Part shown: positions 43,516 through 54,646 of the stretch, one piece after another | How positions within the stretch are numbered: the stretch's first letter is position 1 | How the letters are laid out: each line of letters opens with the position of its first letter | Assembly: GCF_002836945.1 (NCBI RefSeq) | Contig: NZ_NIJM01000012.1 | Span: forward strand, 1 to 64,000 | DNA length: 64,000 nt | Direction of reading: 5' to 3' | Origin: Shewanella chilikensis | Lineage (GTDB): Bacteria; Pseudomonadota; Gammaproteobacteria; Enterobacterales; Shewanellaceae | Translations under genes and position numbers: made by a program | Notes under the pieces: generated by a model | What the model was told of the DNA's origin: nothing | Seen by the model: the letters and a program-made list of their open reading frames with translations, nothing else | Databases searched by the model: none

Positions 43516-44592
43516 TCAGTTGTAGTCGACCGGCTTTTCGCCAATGACTACTGGAAGTTCTATCTGTTTACCGGCGCGGATCACCTGCAGGGTGACCTTG
43601 GTACCGGGGGTGGTCTCGGCAATCCTATCCATCAGCATATAAATGCGGGTAACGTCTTCACCCTGATACTGAGTGATTACATCTCTGGGTCTCAGGCCAG
43701 CCAGTGCTGCCGGGCCGTTGGGTTCTATGCCGGTCACTACTACGCCGCGAAGATCCGGCAAGTTGAGTATTTGCGCCACAACCGGGCTAACGTCTTCACC
43801 CGAGATCCCCAAGGCACCGCGAATAACTCGGCCATCCTTGATCAGTTTGCCCATGACGGCGTATGCCAGCTTGATGGGAATGGCGAAGTTGATGCCATGG
43901 CCGCCCCCTTCACCACCTATCTGGAAGGCGGCGGTGTTAATGCCTATGAGTCCCCCATGGGTGTCAATCAAGGCGCCGCCCGAGTTACCAGCGTTGATGG
44001 CGGCGTCGGTTTGCAGAAAGTCCAGGTATCCTGTACTCAGGCCATTACGGCCGGTGGCACTGATGATCCCCTGAGTGATGGTTTGTCCCAGGTTATAGGG
44101 GTTACCTATGGCCAGCACCACATCGCCCACCTGAGGAGGGCTGTTGAGGTTAAGCGGCACCACGGGTAGATTTTCGCCCTGGATCTCCAGTACGGCCAGG
44201 TCGGTTTCCGGATCCTGACCGACCACTTCGGCCCCGAATTTTCGACCATCCTGTAACGCTACCACAATCTCATCGGCCTTCTTGACCACATGATAGTTGG
44301 TGAGAATGTAGCCTTCTTTGCGCATGATGACGCCTGAGCCCAGGCCCTGCAGCGAACCGCCGTTAAGGGGGCGGCTTTGGTTGATGCTCAGGCTGTAGAT
44401 ATTCACCACCGCAGGCGCGGCGCGGCGTACCGCTTTGGCAAAGGACAGCTCTGCACCACTGTTTCCCCTGAACTGCAACAGGTTACCACCAAGATTGCCT
44501 TCGCCCATAAAACGGCTGACCAGCAGAAAGACTGCTGCCATTACCAGGCCAAAGACCACTGCTTTGCAGATATAGATCAGGGTTTCTTTCAT
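43516..44592 (-). CDS. degS: DegS envelope-stress protease
   Basis: DegS cuts RseA to start the sigma-E envelope stress response. The 358-residue protein has an N-terminal membrane anchor (residues about 8-28), the catalytic triad His101 (TNYHVV), Asp131 (ETDLAVL) and Ser204 (GNSGGAL), and a single PDZ domain near 260-345, the DegS layout. It is downstream of degQ on the same strand but a terminator separates the two, so it has its own promoter in the 155-base gap. Confidence 0.94.
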   Translation of the reverse strand: MKETLIYICKAVVFGLVMAAVFLLVSRFMGEGNLGGNLLQFRGNSGAELSFAKAVRRAAPAVVNIYSLSINQSRPLNGGSLQGLGSGVIMRKEGYILTNYHVVKKADEIVVALQDGRKFGAEVVGQDPETDLAVLEIQGENLPVVPLNLNSPPQVGDVVLAIGNPYNLGQTITQGIISATGRNGLSTGYLDFLQTDAAINAGNSGGALIDTHGGLIGINTAAFQIGGEGGGHGINFAIPIKLAYAVMGKLIKDGRVIRGALGISGEDVSPVVAQILNLPDLRGVVVTGIEPNGPAALAGLRPRDVITQYQGEDVTRIYMLMDRIAETTPGTKVTLQVIRAGKQIELPVVIGEKPVDYN

Positions 44593-44710
44593 TGTGATGA
44601 TATTGCTGAATATTAAAAAAGGCTCGTTAGATTAGCATGTTTCTTGCTATTACGAACAATAGTCAAGGCCCGGGAAGTTAATTTTGCCCTGAATTGGGCG
44701 CCGGAAATAA

Positions 44711-44736
44711 AAAAAGCGGGGAGAACCCCGCTTTTT
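44711..44736 (-). terminator. Intrinsic terminator of degQ
   Basis: AAAAAGCGGGG and CCCCGCTTTTT form an 11-bp stem with loop AGAA, followed on the minus strand by a T-run. It lies just after the degQ stop. Confidence 0.9.
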
Positions 44737-44747
44737 CAGGATGGCTG

Positions 44748-46103
44748 TCAACCTCTGAGGATCAGATACAGGCTGCTATTGCCCCTGACTATCTTCAGTG
44801 CCACCGCGCCTTGTTGCTCTTTGAGCTCTTCTTTCAGCGCTTTTAGGGTGGTGGTCTTGGTGCGGTTGACCCCAACAATCAGGTCACCTTTTTGTAAGCC
44901 GCTCATGGCCGCAGGAGAGTTCTGGGCGATATCGGTGATTTCGATACCTTTCTTGCTGTTCTCCAGTGTGGCACCGGCCAACATTGGATGAACAGCGCCG
45001 GCCGCAGTTTCTTTCACCTGGCTGGCTTCACCCAGGGTGACTTTGACTGTCTTGTCATCACCATCACGTATCAGGCCAAGCTCTATTTTACTACCGGCAC
45101 CCATGGTGCCAATCTTGGCCCGCAGTTCTTGGAAGCTCTTGATCTTGCGCCCATTGATGCTGACGATAATATCACCGGCCTTGATGCCTGCCTTGTCGGC
45201 GGCACTGCCTTCCATCACTTCACTGACAAAGCCACCGTGCTGGGTCTCGAGACCGAAGCCTTGAGCCAGTTCATTATCCAGATCTCGGCCCATGACCCCC
45301 AACACACCGCGGCGAACCTCGCCGTGTTCGATAATCTGATCTACCAGGCTGTGAACCATGTTGGCCGGTATTGCGAAGCCGATACCAACGTTACCACCGC
45401 CGGGAGCCACAATAGCGGTATTGATACCGATAAGCTCGCCGCGCAGGTTAACCAAGGCGCCGCCTGAGTTACCGCTGTTGATGGCGGCATCGGTTTGAAT
45501 AAAGTTTTCCAGCATCTCTATGCCAAGACCGGTGCGCCCCAGAGCACTGACTATACCTGAGGTGACGGTTTGCCCAAGACCGAAGGGGTTACCTATGGCT
45601 ACGGCAAAGTCACCGACTCTCAAGTCATCCGAGTCGGCGGACTTGATTGCCGTGAGGTTGTCGGCTTCAATCTGCAGCAGAGCGATATCGGCGTCTTTAT
45701 CTTTACCTATCAACTTGGCCTTTATTTCACGGCCGTCGTGTAGACCTATTTGAATATCATCGGCGCCATCAATCACATGGTTGTTGGTGACTATGTAGCC
45801 CTTATCGGCATCTATGATGACACCGGAGCCCAGGCCGCGGAAGGGGCGCTCCTGTACTTGCTCCTGAGGGGCATTGGGGCCAAAGAAGTAGCGGAAGATA
45901 TCCGGTACCCGTTGGCGGGAAACCTGAGTGCCGGAAACGGCGACAGAGACAACTGCCGGAGTAGTTTGCTCCAACATGGGGGCCAGGCTCGGCATGGTTT
46001 GGCCGGCAACAGCTTGAGGTAGAGCGGCCTGGGAAACCACAGGAGCCAGTGTCAGCGTGGCTCCAAGCAGGGCGGCGGAAACAAGAGATAACTTGGTCTT
46101 CAT
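44748..46103 (-). CDS. degQ: DegQ/DegP-type periplasmic serine endoprotease
   Basis: The 451-residue protein has a signal peptide (LVSAALLGATLTLAPVVSQA), a trypsin-like domain with His109 (TNNHV), Asp139 (DADIALL) and Ser213 (GNSGGAL), and two PDZ domains (about 260-340 and 365-450). Two PDZ domains and the location before degS indicate DegQ rather than DegS; the activation loop is shorter than in DegP. AGGAG lies ten bases before the ATG. It follows zapG with a 142-base gap. Confidence 0.92.
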   Translation of the reverse strand: MKTKLSLVSAALLGATLTLAPVVSQAALPQAVAGQTMPSLAPMLEQTTPAVVSVAVSGTQVSRQRVPDIFRYFFGPNAPQEQVQERPFRGLGSGVIIDADKGYIVTNNHVIDGADDIQIGLHDGREIKAKLIGKDKDADIALLQIEADNLTAIKSADSDDLRVGDFAVAIGNPFGLGQTVTSGIVSALGRTGLGIEMLENFIQTDAAINSGNSGGALVNLRGELIGINTAIVAPGGGNVGIGFAIPANMVHSLVDQIIEHGEVRRGVLGVMGRDLDNELAQGFGLETQHGGFVSEVMEGSAADKAGIKAGDIIVSINGRKIKSFQELRAKIGTMGAGSKIELGLIRDGDDKTVKVTLGEASQVKETAAGAVHPMLAGATLENSKKGIEITDIAQNSPAAMSGLQKGDLIVGVNRTKTTTLKALKEELKEQQGAVALKIVRGNSSLYLILRG

Positions 46104-46166
46104 CTATGCATTGCTCCTAATACGGGATCAAATAACCATGTACTGTTTGCCACCAAGGTGGCTGAA

Positions 46167-46184
46167 TCGTAAGGGCTCTTACGA
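46167..46184. promoter_or_regulatory. Perfect dyad in the degQ upstream region
   Basis: TCGTAAG and CTTACGA are perfect 7-base arms around GGCT, about 65 bases before the degQ start. Its place suggests an operator or leader hairpin, but no known factor site is matched. Confidence 0.4.
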
Positions 46185-46245
46185 GCGTTCGGTAATTAAT
46201 CCGACTTTAATCTTGTTTAAAAAGTTCATCCTTCATTAATAAAGA

Positions 46246-46599
46246 TTAATTTTTAATGCTTTCCGGCGAAAGTACGGCGTCACTCTTGTCATCAAGGTCA
46301 CTGATACTGGATTGCATAAATGGCAAAGGGGCCAATTGCTCCTCTTTGGCCAATCTTTGGCTGCCCTGATTCCAATGTTGATTGAGGCGATTGATTTGCT
46401 CTGTCAGTTGTCCCAGCAGTGCTCTCTGTTCGGCCAGATGGTCACTGACCTCTTGTTTGTGTTGGCTCAACTCCATCTTGCTGCGTTCAATTGCCACACT
46501 TTTACTACTCTTGCCGAGTCCGCGGCTGACCAAGGTCTTACCGATATAACCCAGTATTAACCCCAGAATAAAAGCCGCAAACACCAGTGGCCATTCCAT
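46246..46599 (-). CDS. zapG: ZapG (YhcB, DUF1043) envelope/cell-division protein
   Basis: The 117-residue protein has an N-terminal membrane helix (residues about 4-25) and a coiled-coil cytoplasmic domain (MELSQHKQEVSDHLAEQRALLGQLTEQINRLNQHW), the layout of YhcB/ZapG, which links envelope growth and division. AAGGAG precedes the ATG. The neighbours zapE, degQ and degS are the same as in E. coli, which strengthens the name. Confidence 0.9.
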   Translation of the reverse strand: MEWPLVFAAFILGLILGYIGKTLVSRGLGKSSKSVAIERSKMELSQHKQEVSDHLAEQRALLGQLTEQINRLNQHWNQGSQRLAKEEQLAPLPFMQSSISDLDDKSDAVLSPESIKN

Positions 46600-46731
46600 A
46601 TCGACTCCTTAAGTTTGTCTTTGTGTCTTATGCTCTTGCCCGATCCCATTGGGATATTAGGCAAAATATACCCCGAGCGTGGGTCTCATGATACCATTTG
46701 CCGCCCTAACTCTGTTGCGTGAGTTGGCTTA

Positions 46732-46776
46732 AGGAAAGTGGGAACAAGTCCTCGTGGGACTTGTTCCCACTTTCCT
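46732..46776. other. Perfect 19-bp-stem hairpin upstream of zapE
   Basis: AGGAAAGTGGGAACAAGTC (46732-46750) and its exact complement at 46758-46776 flank the loop CTCGTGG. It lies 38 bases before the zapE start, in the gap between divergent zapG and zapE. No T-run follows, so it is not an ordinary terminator. It may be an RNA structure in the zapE leader, a repeat element or a protein-binding cruciform. Confidence 0.75.
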
Positions 46777-46814
46777 AGGTACCCATCAAATAAGGTTAAA
46801 AGAGAAGAATTCAA

Positions 46815-47909
46815 GTGTCGCAGTTAACCCCCTGGCAGCATTACCAACAAGATCTCACCCGTGAGGATTTCAGCCATGACCCGGCGCAGGAGCAAGCGGT
46901 AAAGGCATTGCAGCGTGTTTATGATGAGCTGCAAAGGCCGCAAAAGTCCGGATGGCGCAATTGGTTTAGCCGGGAAAAAAACGCCAAGGTTCAAGGACTT
47001 TATCTCTGGGGCGGTGTTGGGCGCGGCAAGACCTATCTTATGGATACCTTTTTCGATGCCCTGCCGGGTGAGCAGAAACTGAGGGCGCATTTTCATCGCT
47101 TTATGCACAGAATTCATCGGGAGCTGGACGAACTCAAGGGAACCCGGGACCCGCTGTTGGTGATAGCCAAACAGATGGCAGCGCAATATCGGGTGATCTG
47201 TTTTGATGAGTTCTTTGTTTCGGACATCACGGATGCCATGTTATTGGGCACTCTGTTCGAGGCCCTATTTAAGGAAGGGGTAGTCTTGGTAGCTACTTCC
47301 AACATAGTACCGGATGACCTTTACAAGAACGGTTTGCAGCGAGCCAGATTTTTACCGGCTATCGCCGAAATCAAGGCCAACTGCCAGGTGCTGAATGTCG
47401 ATTCAGGAATTGACTACAGACTGCGAACTCTGGAGCAGGCTGAGATCTACCATCATCCACTCGATGAAACCGCCGAATCCAATCTGCAACGTTATTTCAC
47501 CCAACTGGCGCCCGAGTCAGAAGTCTCGGAAACGCCGCTGGAAATCGATGGACGCAGCATAGTTATCCGCAAACAAGCCCAAGGTGTTTTGCTGGCCGAC
47601 TTCCGCGCCCTGTGCGATGGGCCGCGCAGTCAGCGGGACTATATGGAACTGGCGCAACTGTTTCATACCGTGCTGCTCAGTGGCCTGGAACAAATGGGCG
47701 CCCAGCAGACAGGGGATGATATCGCCCGTCGTTTCCTGGCGTTGGTGGATGAGTTCTATGAGCGGCATGTGAAACTGATCATTTCGGCCGAGGTGCCGCT
47801 CGAGCAGATTTACACTGATGGGCAATTGAGTTTCGAGTTCCACCGTTGTCGCTCCCGTTTGATTGAGATGCAGTCCCGGGATTACCTGGCGCTGGAACAT
47901 CTGCCATAG
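46815..47909 (+). CDS. zapE: Cell-division ATPase ZapE
   Basis: ZapE is an AFG1-type ATPase that acts on the FtsZ ring. The 364-residue protein has the Walker A sequence LWGGVGRGKTYLMDTFFDAL (about residues 64-83), HRFMHRIHREL, and the Walker B-like VICFDEFFVSDITDAMLLG. The GTG start follows AGAGAAGAATTCAA, the only ribosome site available. It is divergent from zapG. Confidence 0.94.
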   Translation: MSQLTPWQHYQQDLTREDFSHDPAQEQAVKALQRVYDELQRPQKSGWRNWFSREKNAKVQGLYLWGGVGRGKTYLMDTFFDALPGEQKLRAHFHRFMHRIHRELDELKGTRDPLLVIAKQMAAQYRVICFDEFFVSDITDAMLLGTLFEALFKEGVVLVATSNIVPDDLYKNGLQRARFLPAIAEIKANCQVLNVDSGIDYRLRTLEQAEIYHHPLDETAESNLQRYFTQLAPESEVSETPLEIDGRSIVIRKQAQGVLLADFRALCDGPRSQRDYMELAQLFHTVLLSGLEQMGAQQTGDDIARRFLALVDEFYERHVKLIISAEVPLEQIYTDGQLSFEFHRCRSRLIEMQSRDYLALEHLP

Positions 47910-48059
47910 CTAAAAGGGAGATCCGCTTAGGTGTGGAAAATTCAATCAAATAGCCATACTCAATAAGCCTTGGATGGCGGCAAAGTGCTAACAGCTTGAA
48001 AAAGATCGTCTTTTAAGGCGAGATATTAAAAAGCAGGTGATTTTTAGTTCAGCTTTGAC

Positions 48060-48065
48060 TATAAT
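48060..48065 (+). promoter_or_regulatory. Candidate -10 element of the rplM-rpsI promoter
   Basis: TATAAT at 48060-48065 is a perfect -10 sequence. The best -35 at 17 bases upstream (GTGATT) is poor. The 140-base leader to rplM could hold L13 autoregulatory structure, which was not resolved. Bases 47910-48059 contain nothing else that could be recognised. Confidence 0.45.
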
Positions 48066-48207
48066 CCGCCACCTGCCCACGTTACTCCGCCGATTGGGCG
48101 GATTTAAAAGCCAGTTTCTTTGCTCGAAGGGGCAGAGGAAGGCATTTTTGTGTTATCTGCATCCGCAGGTAGCATGTGACAGAATTTAACTTTGGGTTTT
48201 TGTAATA

Positions 48208-48636
48208 ATGAAGACTTTTACTGCTAAGCCAGAAACTGTAGCTCGTGACTGGTACGTTGTTGATGCCGAAGGTAAGACCCTGGGTCGTATCGCCACTGAA
48301 ATCGCTCTGCGTCTGCGTGGCAAGCACAAGGCTGAGTACACTCCTCACGTAGATACCGGTGATTACATCATCGTGATCAACGCCGAGAAAGTAACTGTGA
48401 CCGGTAACAAGGCTGCAGGCAAGACGTACTACTCGCACTCAGGCTTCCCAGGTGGCATCAAGCAAATCAGCTTCGAGAAGCTGCAAGCTCACAAGCCAGA
48501 AATGATCATCGAGAAAGCAGTCAAGGGTATGTTGCCAAAAGGCCCCCTGGGTCGTGCCATGTTCCGTAAGCTGAAAGTTTACGCTGGCGCAGAGCACAAC
48601 CACGCTGCACAACAACCTCAAGTTCTTGATATCTAA
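48208..48636 (+). CDS. rplM: 50S ribosomal protein L13
   Basis: The 142-residue protein matches L13 along its length: [43 protein letters not shown] and [22 protein letters not shown]. Codon use is that of highly expressed genes. It is followed 14 bases later by rpsI in the universal rplM-rpsI operon. Confidence 0.98.
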   Translation: MKTFTAKPETVARDWYVVDAEGKTLGRIATEIALRLRGKHKAEYTPHVDTGDYIIVINAEKVTVTGNKAAGKTYYSHSGFPGGIKQISFEKLQAHKPEMIIEKAVKGMLPKGPLGRAMFRKLKVYAGAEHNHAAQQPQVLDI

Positions 48637-48650
48637 ACGGGATTAAGCAA

Positions 48651-49043
48651 ATGGCTGCAACTCAGTACTACGGCACTGGCCGTCGCAAAACTTCAACTGC
48701 TCGCGTATTCGCTAAAGCAGGTAGTGGCAACATCGTTGTTAACCAACGTCCTCTGGATGTTTACTTTGGTCGTGAAACCGCTCGTATGGTTGTTCGTCAA
48801 CCGCTTGAGCTGGTTGAAATGACTGAAAAACTGGACATCTATGTAACTGTTAAGGGCGGTGGTATCACTGGCCAAGCTGGCGCTATCCGTCACGGTATCA
48901 CCCGTGCTCTGATGGAGCTGGACGAAGCTCTGCGTCCTACTTTACGTTCTGCTGGTTATGTAACCCGCGATGCTCGTAAGGTTGAACGTAAGAAAGTGGG
49001 TCTGCGTAAAGCACGTCGTAAGCCACAGTTCTCCAAGCGTTAA
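48651..49043 (+). CDS. rpsI: 30S ribosomal protein S9
   Basis: The 130-residue protein matches S9, including [31 protein letters not shown] and the C-terminal tail [11 protein letters not shown] that reaches the decoding site. Codon use is strongly biased. A strong terminator follows. Confidence 0.98.
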   Translation: MAATQYYGTGRRKTSTARVFAKAGSGNIVVNQRPLDVYFGRETARMVVRQPLELVEMTEKLDIYVTVKGGGITGQAGAIRHGITRALMELDEALRPTLRSAGYVTRDARKVERKKVGLRKARRKPQFSKR

Positions 49044-49061
49044 TATCGCTTTCGAGATACC

Positions 49062-49089
49062 AAAAACCCAGCGTATGCTGGGTTTTTTT
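49062..49089 (+). terminator. Intrinsic terminator of rplM-rpsI
   Basis: AAAAACCCAGC and GCTGGGTTTTT form an 11-bp stem around GTAT, followed by further T residues. Confidence 0.93.
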
Positions 49090-49155
49090 ATGGTTGAGAT
49101 TTATCTCTGACAGCCCTGTATACTTTGGGCACTCGTGGCATAAAGGGAGAAAATC

Positions 49156-49344
49156 ATGAGTTGGCAATTGTTGTTGATAGCCTTGGGTTTGGTATTGATA
49201 CTTGAAGGCGTTGGGCCCTTGTTGTTCCCCAACCGCTGGCGTCGTTATCTGCTGGAGGTAGCTTCCCAACCGACCGCCATCATGCAACGCCTGGGCGGCG
49301 TCCTGGTTGTTGCAGGAATCGTCATATTGATTATTTTTTCATAA
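49156..49344 (+). CDS. DUF2065 (YjeT-like) small membrane protein
   Basis: The 62-residue protein has two membrane helices (about 3-22 and 45-62) around NRWRRYLLEVASQP, the pattern of YjeT/DUF2065. The function is unknown, but its location just before purA is conserved in gammaproteobacteria. AGGGAGAAAATC precedes the ATG. Confidence 0.87.
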   Translation: MSWQLLLIALGLVLILEGVGPLLFPNRWRRYLLEVASQPTAIMQRLGGVLVVAGIVILIIFS

Positions 49345-49376
49345 ATACTTGCCCTTTCCATGCCAATATCTGTTAG

Positions 49377-50705
<1,329 letters not shown>

Positions 50706-50707
50706 GT

Positions 50708-50733
50708 AAAAAGGCCGCCTAAGCGGCCTTTTT
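50708..50733 (+). terminator. Intrinsic terminator of purA
   Basis: AAAAAGGCCGC and GCGGCCTTTTT form an 11-bp stem around CTAA. Confidence 0.92.
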
Positions 50734-50760
50734 CGTTTATGGGGCTTACACTGTTTGCCC

Positions 50761-50787
50761 TTAAGAATTGGGTTATACTGCCGATGA
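50761..50787 (+). promoter_or_regulatory. Probable sigma-28 (FliA) promoter of motX
   Basis: TTAAGAAT at 50761-50768 and GCCGATGA at 50780-50787 are 11 bases apart. This fits the flagellar sigma-28 consensus TAAAGTTT-N11-GCCGATAA, with seven of eight matches in the -10 part. It lies about 30 bases before the motX start. Confidence 0.65.
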
Positions 50788-50818
50788 AAAGACAGTCTAT
50801 TTGTCATCAGGACAGCTT

Positions 50819-51439
50819 ATGTTGCGTATAGCCCTATTACTCTTGTTGGTAACCAGTGCCAATGTGTTGGCCGAAGAAACCAAGGCCGTGGATATCTACA
50901 GCCAGGAACAACTGCTGGAGCTGATTCGCAGCAAGCAATACCTGACCCGGGTCAAAGCCGATGACTGTCAGTTGGTACAGGATATTGAGGCGCGCGCCGA
51001 AGTGCTCAAGCAGCCGTTGTACCAGTACCTCTGGGGTGAGATGCTTAATTTCGGCATCTGCGTCAAGGCCAATCCACCCAGAGGAATATCGCTGCTCAGG
51101 GATGCCGCCGAGCAGGGCAGTGCCGAAGCCATGGTGCGCATTGCCGAGTATTATAAAGATGGCAAGTTTGTACTGCAGGACAAAGAACGTTCGGTGCAGT
51201 ACCTGTTACCCGCTGCCGCCAACGGTGACCTGCCGGCCAGAATGATGCTGGTCGAGCTGTTTGCCAAGGGTTATGGCAGCCCAAGGGATTATGTCTTGGG
51301 GTATCACTGGCTCTACAACCAGGTGTTCAGCGATGAACAGACCCAGCAAGACGCCAAAAGATTATTGCAGCTGTTAGCGGCTAAAATGCCCGCCAGTCAG
51401 GTGGAGAAGGCCAAAAAGGAACATCTGCAAAGCCGTTAA
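50819..51439 (+). CDS. motX: Sodium-driven flagellar motor protein MotX
   Basis: MotX forms the T-ring of sodium-driven polar flagella with MotY. The 206-residue protein has a signal peptide (LRIALLLLLVTSANVLA) and Sel1-like repeats, and it matches Vibrio MotX in YSQEQLLELIRSKQYLTRVKADDCQLVQDIEARA, LYQYLWGEMLNFGICV, LQDKERSVQYL and YGSPRDYVLGYHWLYNQV. The ATG at 50819 follows AGGACAG. A sigma-28-like promoter upstream and the position before rnr support the name. Confidence 0.88.
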   Translation: MLRIALLLLLVTSANVLAEETKAVDIYSQEQLLELIRSKQYLTRVKADDCQLVQDIEARAEVLKQPLYQYLWGEMLNFGICVKANPPRGISLLRDAAEQGSAEAMVRIAEYYKDGKFVLQDKERSVQYLLPAAANGDLPARMMLVELFAKGYGSPRDYVLGYHWLYNQVFSDEQTQQDAKRLLQLLAAKMPASQVEKAKKEHLQSR

Positions 51440-51484
51440 TTAGCTTGTCGCACTGGATGCGACAACGAAAAAATTGGAAATTGA

Positions 51485-53899
51485 ATGATAAAAGATCCTC
51501 ATTTTGAGCGAGAACAAGATAAGTACGACAACCCCATCCCCAGCCGGGAATTTATATTGGAATATCTGCGCTCGCAGACCTCTCCCCTGAATCGTGAGCG
51601 GATCGCCACGGCCCTCAACATCTCCGACGAAGAACAACTCGAGGCGCTGCGGCGTCGGCTGCGTGCCATGGAACGCGATGGTCAGCTGGTATTTACCCGT
51701 GGCCAGTGTTATGGCCTGCCGGAGCGGATGGACTTGATCCAGGGCACTGTGCTGGGCCACAGAGATGGCTATGGCTTCTTCCGTCCAGATGAAGGCGGCG
51801 ATGACCTGTTTATCAACCATGGTGACATGCTCAGATACTTCCATGGCGACAAGGTGTTGGCGCAGAAGGCTGGAGTCGATCGCAAGGGGCGCCGCGAAGC
51901 TCGCATAGTGCGCTTGGTCGCCGAGCGAACCGCCGCTCTGGTGGGGCGTTTCCATGTCGATTGCGGCATGGCCTTTGTTATCGCCGATGATAAGCGTATT
52001 ACCCAGGAAATATTGATAGACAACGCCGATCGCAACGGCGCCCGTCAGGGCGATGTCGTGGTGGTAGAACTCACCCGCAGGCCGGGGCGCTATGTCAAAG
52101 CCGCCGGTAAGGTGGTCGAGGTGCTGGGTAAAGAGATGGCACCGGGAATGGAAATAGAGATTGCCCTGCGCAACTATGATCTGCCCCATACCTGGTCTGC
52201 CGCCATCGAAAAGAAACTGCGCAAAATATCCGATGAAGTGCAGGAACAAGACAAGGTAGGGCGGGTCGACCTGCGACAACTGCCCTTGGTCACCATAGAC
52301 GGTGAAGATGCCCGCGACTTTGACGATGCCGTCTATGCCGAGCGCAAGCGCAGTGGCGGTTGGCGCCTGTGGGTGGCCATTGCCGATGTCAGCTATTATG
52401 TGCGTACTCAATCGGCACTGGATCAAGAAGCCCGTGCCCGAGGCAACTCTGTGTACTTCCCGTCACAGGTGATCCCCATGTTGCCGGAAAAGCTCTCCAA
52501 CGGCCTGTGTTCCCTGAACCCGGGAGTTGACCGTCTCTGTATGGTGGCCGAGATGACAGTGTCGGCGGCGGGTAAGTTGTCCGGCTACAAGTTCTATCCG
52601 GCGGTGATGCATTCCCACGCCCGCTTCACCTATACCCAGGTGGCGGCCATGCTGGAAGGCGAAGAAGGCCTGGAAGAGCATAAGCCTTTACTGCCGCACC
52701 TCAAGGTGTTGCAGGAGCTGTATCTGGCGCTCGATAGCCAGCGGGCCAACCGTGGCGCCATCGCCTTTGAGACGCTGGAAACCCAGTTCATCTTCAATGA
52801 GCAGCGCAAGATAGACAAGATAGTGCCCAGAGCCCGTAACCAGGCGCACAAGATCATCGAAGAGTGTATGATCCTCGCTAACGTGGCGGCGGCTAAGTTT
52901 GTCAAAAAGCACAAGGGTGAAGTCCTCTATCGGGTGCATGAAGCGCCATCCGAGCAGAAGCTGACTCAGTTCAAGGAGTTTCTGGCTGAGCGAGGGCTCT
53001 CCATGGGCGGCGGTCTCGAACCCGAACCCAGTGACTACCAGGCTCTGATGGAAAAAGTACAGGGTCGCGCCGATGCCGAACTCATTCAGGTGATGTTGCT
53101 GCGATCCATGCGCCAGGCGACTTACACACCGGACAATGAAGGCCACTTTGGTCTGGCGCTGGAGGAGTATGCTCACTTTACTTCACCCATTCGTCGTTAT
53201 CCTGACTTAGTGTTGCACAGGGTGATCCGTTACCTGCTCGCCAAAGAGCGTGGCGAAGCGAGCGATAAGTGGACCCCGGACGGCGGCTATCACTATCAGC
53301 TCGATGAGCTGGATCAGCTTGGCGAAGAGTGTTCCAACACTGAGCGCCGCGCCGATGAAGCCACCCGTGACGTCTCCGACTGGCTCAAGTGTGAGTTTAT
53401 GCAGGACCATGTGGGTGACACCTTCGATGCGGTGGTGGCTTCCGTCACCAGCTTCGGGCTGTTTGTGCGCCTCAATGATTTGTTTATCGACGGCTTGGTG
53501 CATATCTCTACCCTGGGCAGCGACTACTTCCAGTATGATCCCATGCGCCAGCGCCTGATAGGTGAGCACTCAGGGCAGATCTACCAGATTGGTGATGCTG
53601 TGACGGTCAAAGTCGCCTCGGTCAATCTGGACGACAGACAGATAGACTTGCTGATGGTGGACGAAGAGGGCCGCAGCCAGCGCCGTAAAGGCCGCAGCAA
53701 GAGTAAGCCGCTGACCGCACGGGAAAGGGTCAATATTGAAGGAGCCCGCCGCTCGGCCAAGGCACAGAAGCCGGCAGGTAAAGGGAGCGCAAAGTCTAAG
53801 TCCACAGGCGCATCCGCCAAGAGCAAATCAACCAAGGCTGCCGGCAACGCCGGGGCGAAAAAGCCCAAGGCAGCCAAACGAGTCAAGAGAAAGAAGTAA
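51485..53899 (+). CDS. rnr: Ribonuclease R
   Basis: RNase R is a processive 3'-5' exonuclease that degrades structured RNA. The 804-residue protein has an N-terminal helix-turn-helix, cold-shock domains, the RNB catalytic domain with [15 protein letters not shown] (about residues 277-291), a C-terminal S1 domain ([29 protein letters not shown]) and a lysine-rich tail. It ends directly against rlmB with no gap, so the two are co-translated. Confidence 0.96.
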   Translation: MIKDPHFEREQDKYDNPIPSREFILEYLRSQTSPLNRERIATALNISDEEQLEALRRRLRAMERDGQLVFTRGQCYGLPERMDLIQGTVLGHRDGYGFFRPDEGGDDLFINHGDMLRYFHGDKVLAQKAGVDRKGRREARIVRLVAERTAALVGRFHVDCGMAFVIADDKRITQEILIDNADRNGARQGDVVVVELTRRPGRYVKAAGKVVEVLGKEMAPGMEIEIALRNYDLPHTWSAAIEKKLRKISDEVQEQDKVGRVDLRQLPLVTIDGEDARDFDDAVYAERKRSGGWRLWVAIADVSYYVRTQSALDQEARARGNSVYFPSQVIPMLPEKLSNGLCSLNPGVDRLCMVAEMTVSAAGKLSGYKFYPAVMHSHARFTYTQVAAMLEGEEGLEEHKPLLPHLKVLQELYLALDSQRANRGAIAFETLETQFIFNEQRKIDKIVPRARNQAHKIIEECMILANVAAAKFVKKHKGEVLYRVHEAPSEQKLTQFKEFLAERGLSMGGGLEPEPSDYQALMEKVQGRADAELIQVMLLRSMRQATYTPDNEGHFGLALEEYAHFTSPIRRYPDLVLHRVIRYLLAKERGEASDKWTPDGGYHYQLDELDQLGEECSNTERRADEATRDVSDWLKCEFMQDHVGDTFDAVVASVTSFGLFVRLNDLFIDGLVHISTLGSDYFQYDPMRQRLIGEHSGQIYQIGDAVTVKVASVNLDDRQIDLLMVDEEGRSQRRKGRSKSKPLTARERVNIEGARRSAKAQKPAGKGSAKSKSTGASAKSKSTKAAGNAGAKKPKAAKRVKRKK

Positions 53900-54637
53900 A
53901 TGAAAAAACAGGAACTGGTGTTTGGCATTCACGCGGTCGAGTCTTTGCTGAAACACGCTCCGGAGCGGGTGCTGGAAATGTGGCTGCTCAGTGGTCGTCA
54001 GGATGACAGGGTCAAGCCCTTGTTGGAGATGGCGGCTCAGTGGGGCATTCGCGCCCAGCAGGCGTCCCGCAAGACACTGGATGACAAGGCTGAAAGTACT
54101 CAGCATCAGGGGATCATCATCCGGGTGCGTCCGGCCAAGGTCTTGACCGAAAACGATCTGGAAGCCTTGCTGGACAAGACGGACTCGCCATTTTTGTTGA
54201 TCCTGGATGGTGTCACAGATCCCCACAATCTGGGGGCCTGTCTGCGAAATGCCGATGCGGCCGGGGTTCACGGCGTCATAGTGCCCAAAGACAACTCAGT
54301 GGGGCTGACGCCGACCGTCAGCAAGGTGGCTTGCGGCGCGGCCGAGACAGTGCCGCTGTTTCAGGTGACCAACCTGGCGCGTACCATGAAGCGTTTGCAG
54401 GAAAGGGGGGTGTGGATTGCCGGCACCGCAGGCGAGGCCGACAGCACCCTGTATCAGGCCGACCTCAAGGGGGCTCTGGCCATTGCCATGGGCGCCGAAG
54501 GCAAGGGGCTGAGACGCCTGAGCCGCGAAAGTTGCGACACCCTGATCTCTATTCCTATGGCGGGCAGTGTCTCCAGTCTGAACGTGTCGGTGGCGACCGG
54601 TATCTGTCTGTTTGAAGCCGTGCGTCAGCGCCTCTAA
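53900..54637 (+). CDS. rlmB: 23S rRNA (guanosine-2'-O-)-methyltransferase RlmB
   Basis: RlmB methylates G2251 of 23S rRNA. The 245-residue SpoU/TrmH-type knotted enzyme has [24 protein letters not shown] (motif 1), [13 protein letters not shown] (motif 2) and [22 protein letters not shown] (motif 3). It begins on the base after the rnr stop. A small unknown gene follows. Confidence 0.95.
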   Translation: MKKQELVFGIHAVESLLKHAPERVLEMWLLSGRQDDRVKPLLEMAAQWGIRAQQASRKTLDDKAESTQHQGIIIRVRPAKVLTENDLEALLDKTDSPFLLILDGVTDPHNLGACLRNADAAGVHGVIVPKDNSVGLTPTVSKVACGAAETVPLFQVTNLARTMKRLQERGVWIAGTAGEADSTLYQADLKGALAIAMGAEGKGLRRLSRESCDTLISIPMAGSVSSLNVSVATGICLFEAVRQRL

Positions 54638-54646
54638 CTGCCGAAT

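Noticed and set aside
46732..46776. Reading the 19-bp hairpin as an ordinary rho-independent terminator
   Set aside because: No T-run follows on either strand and no gene ends there; both flanking genes point away.
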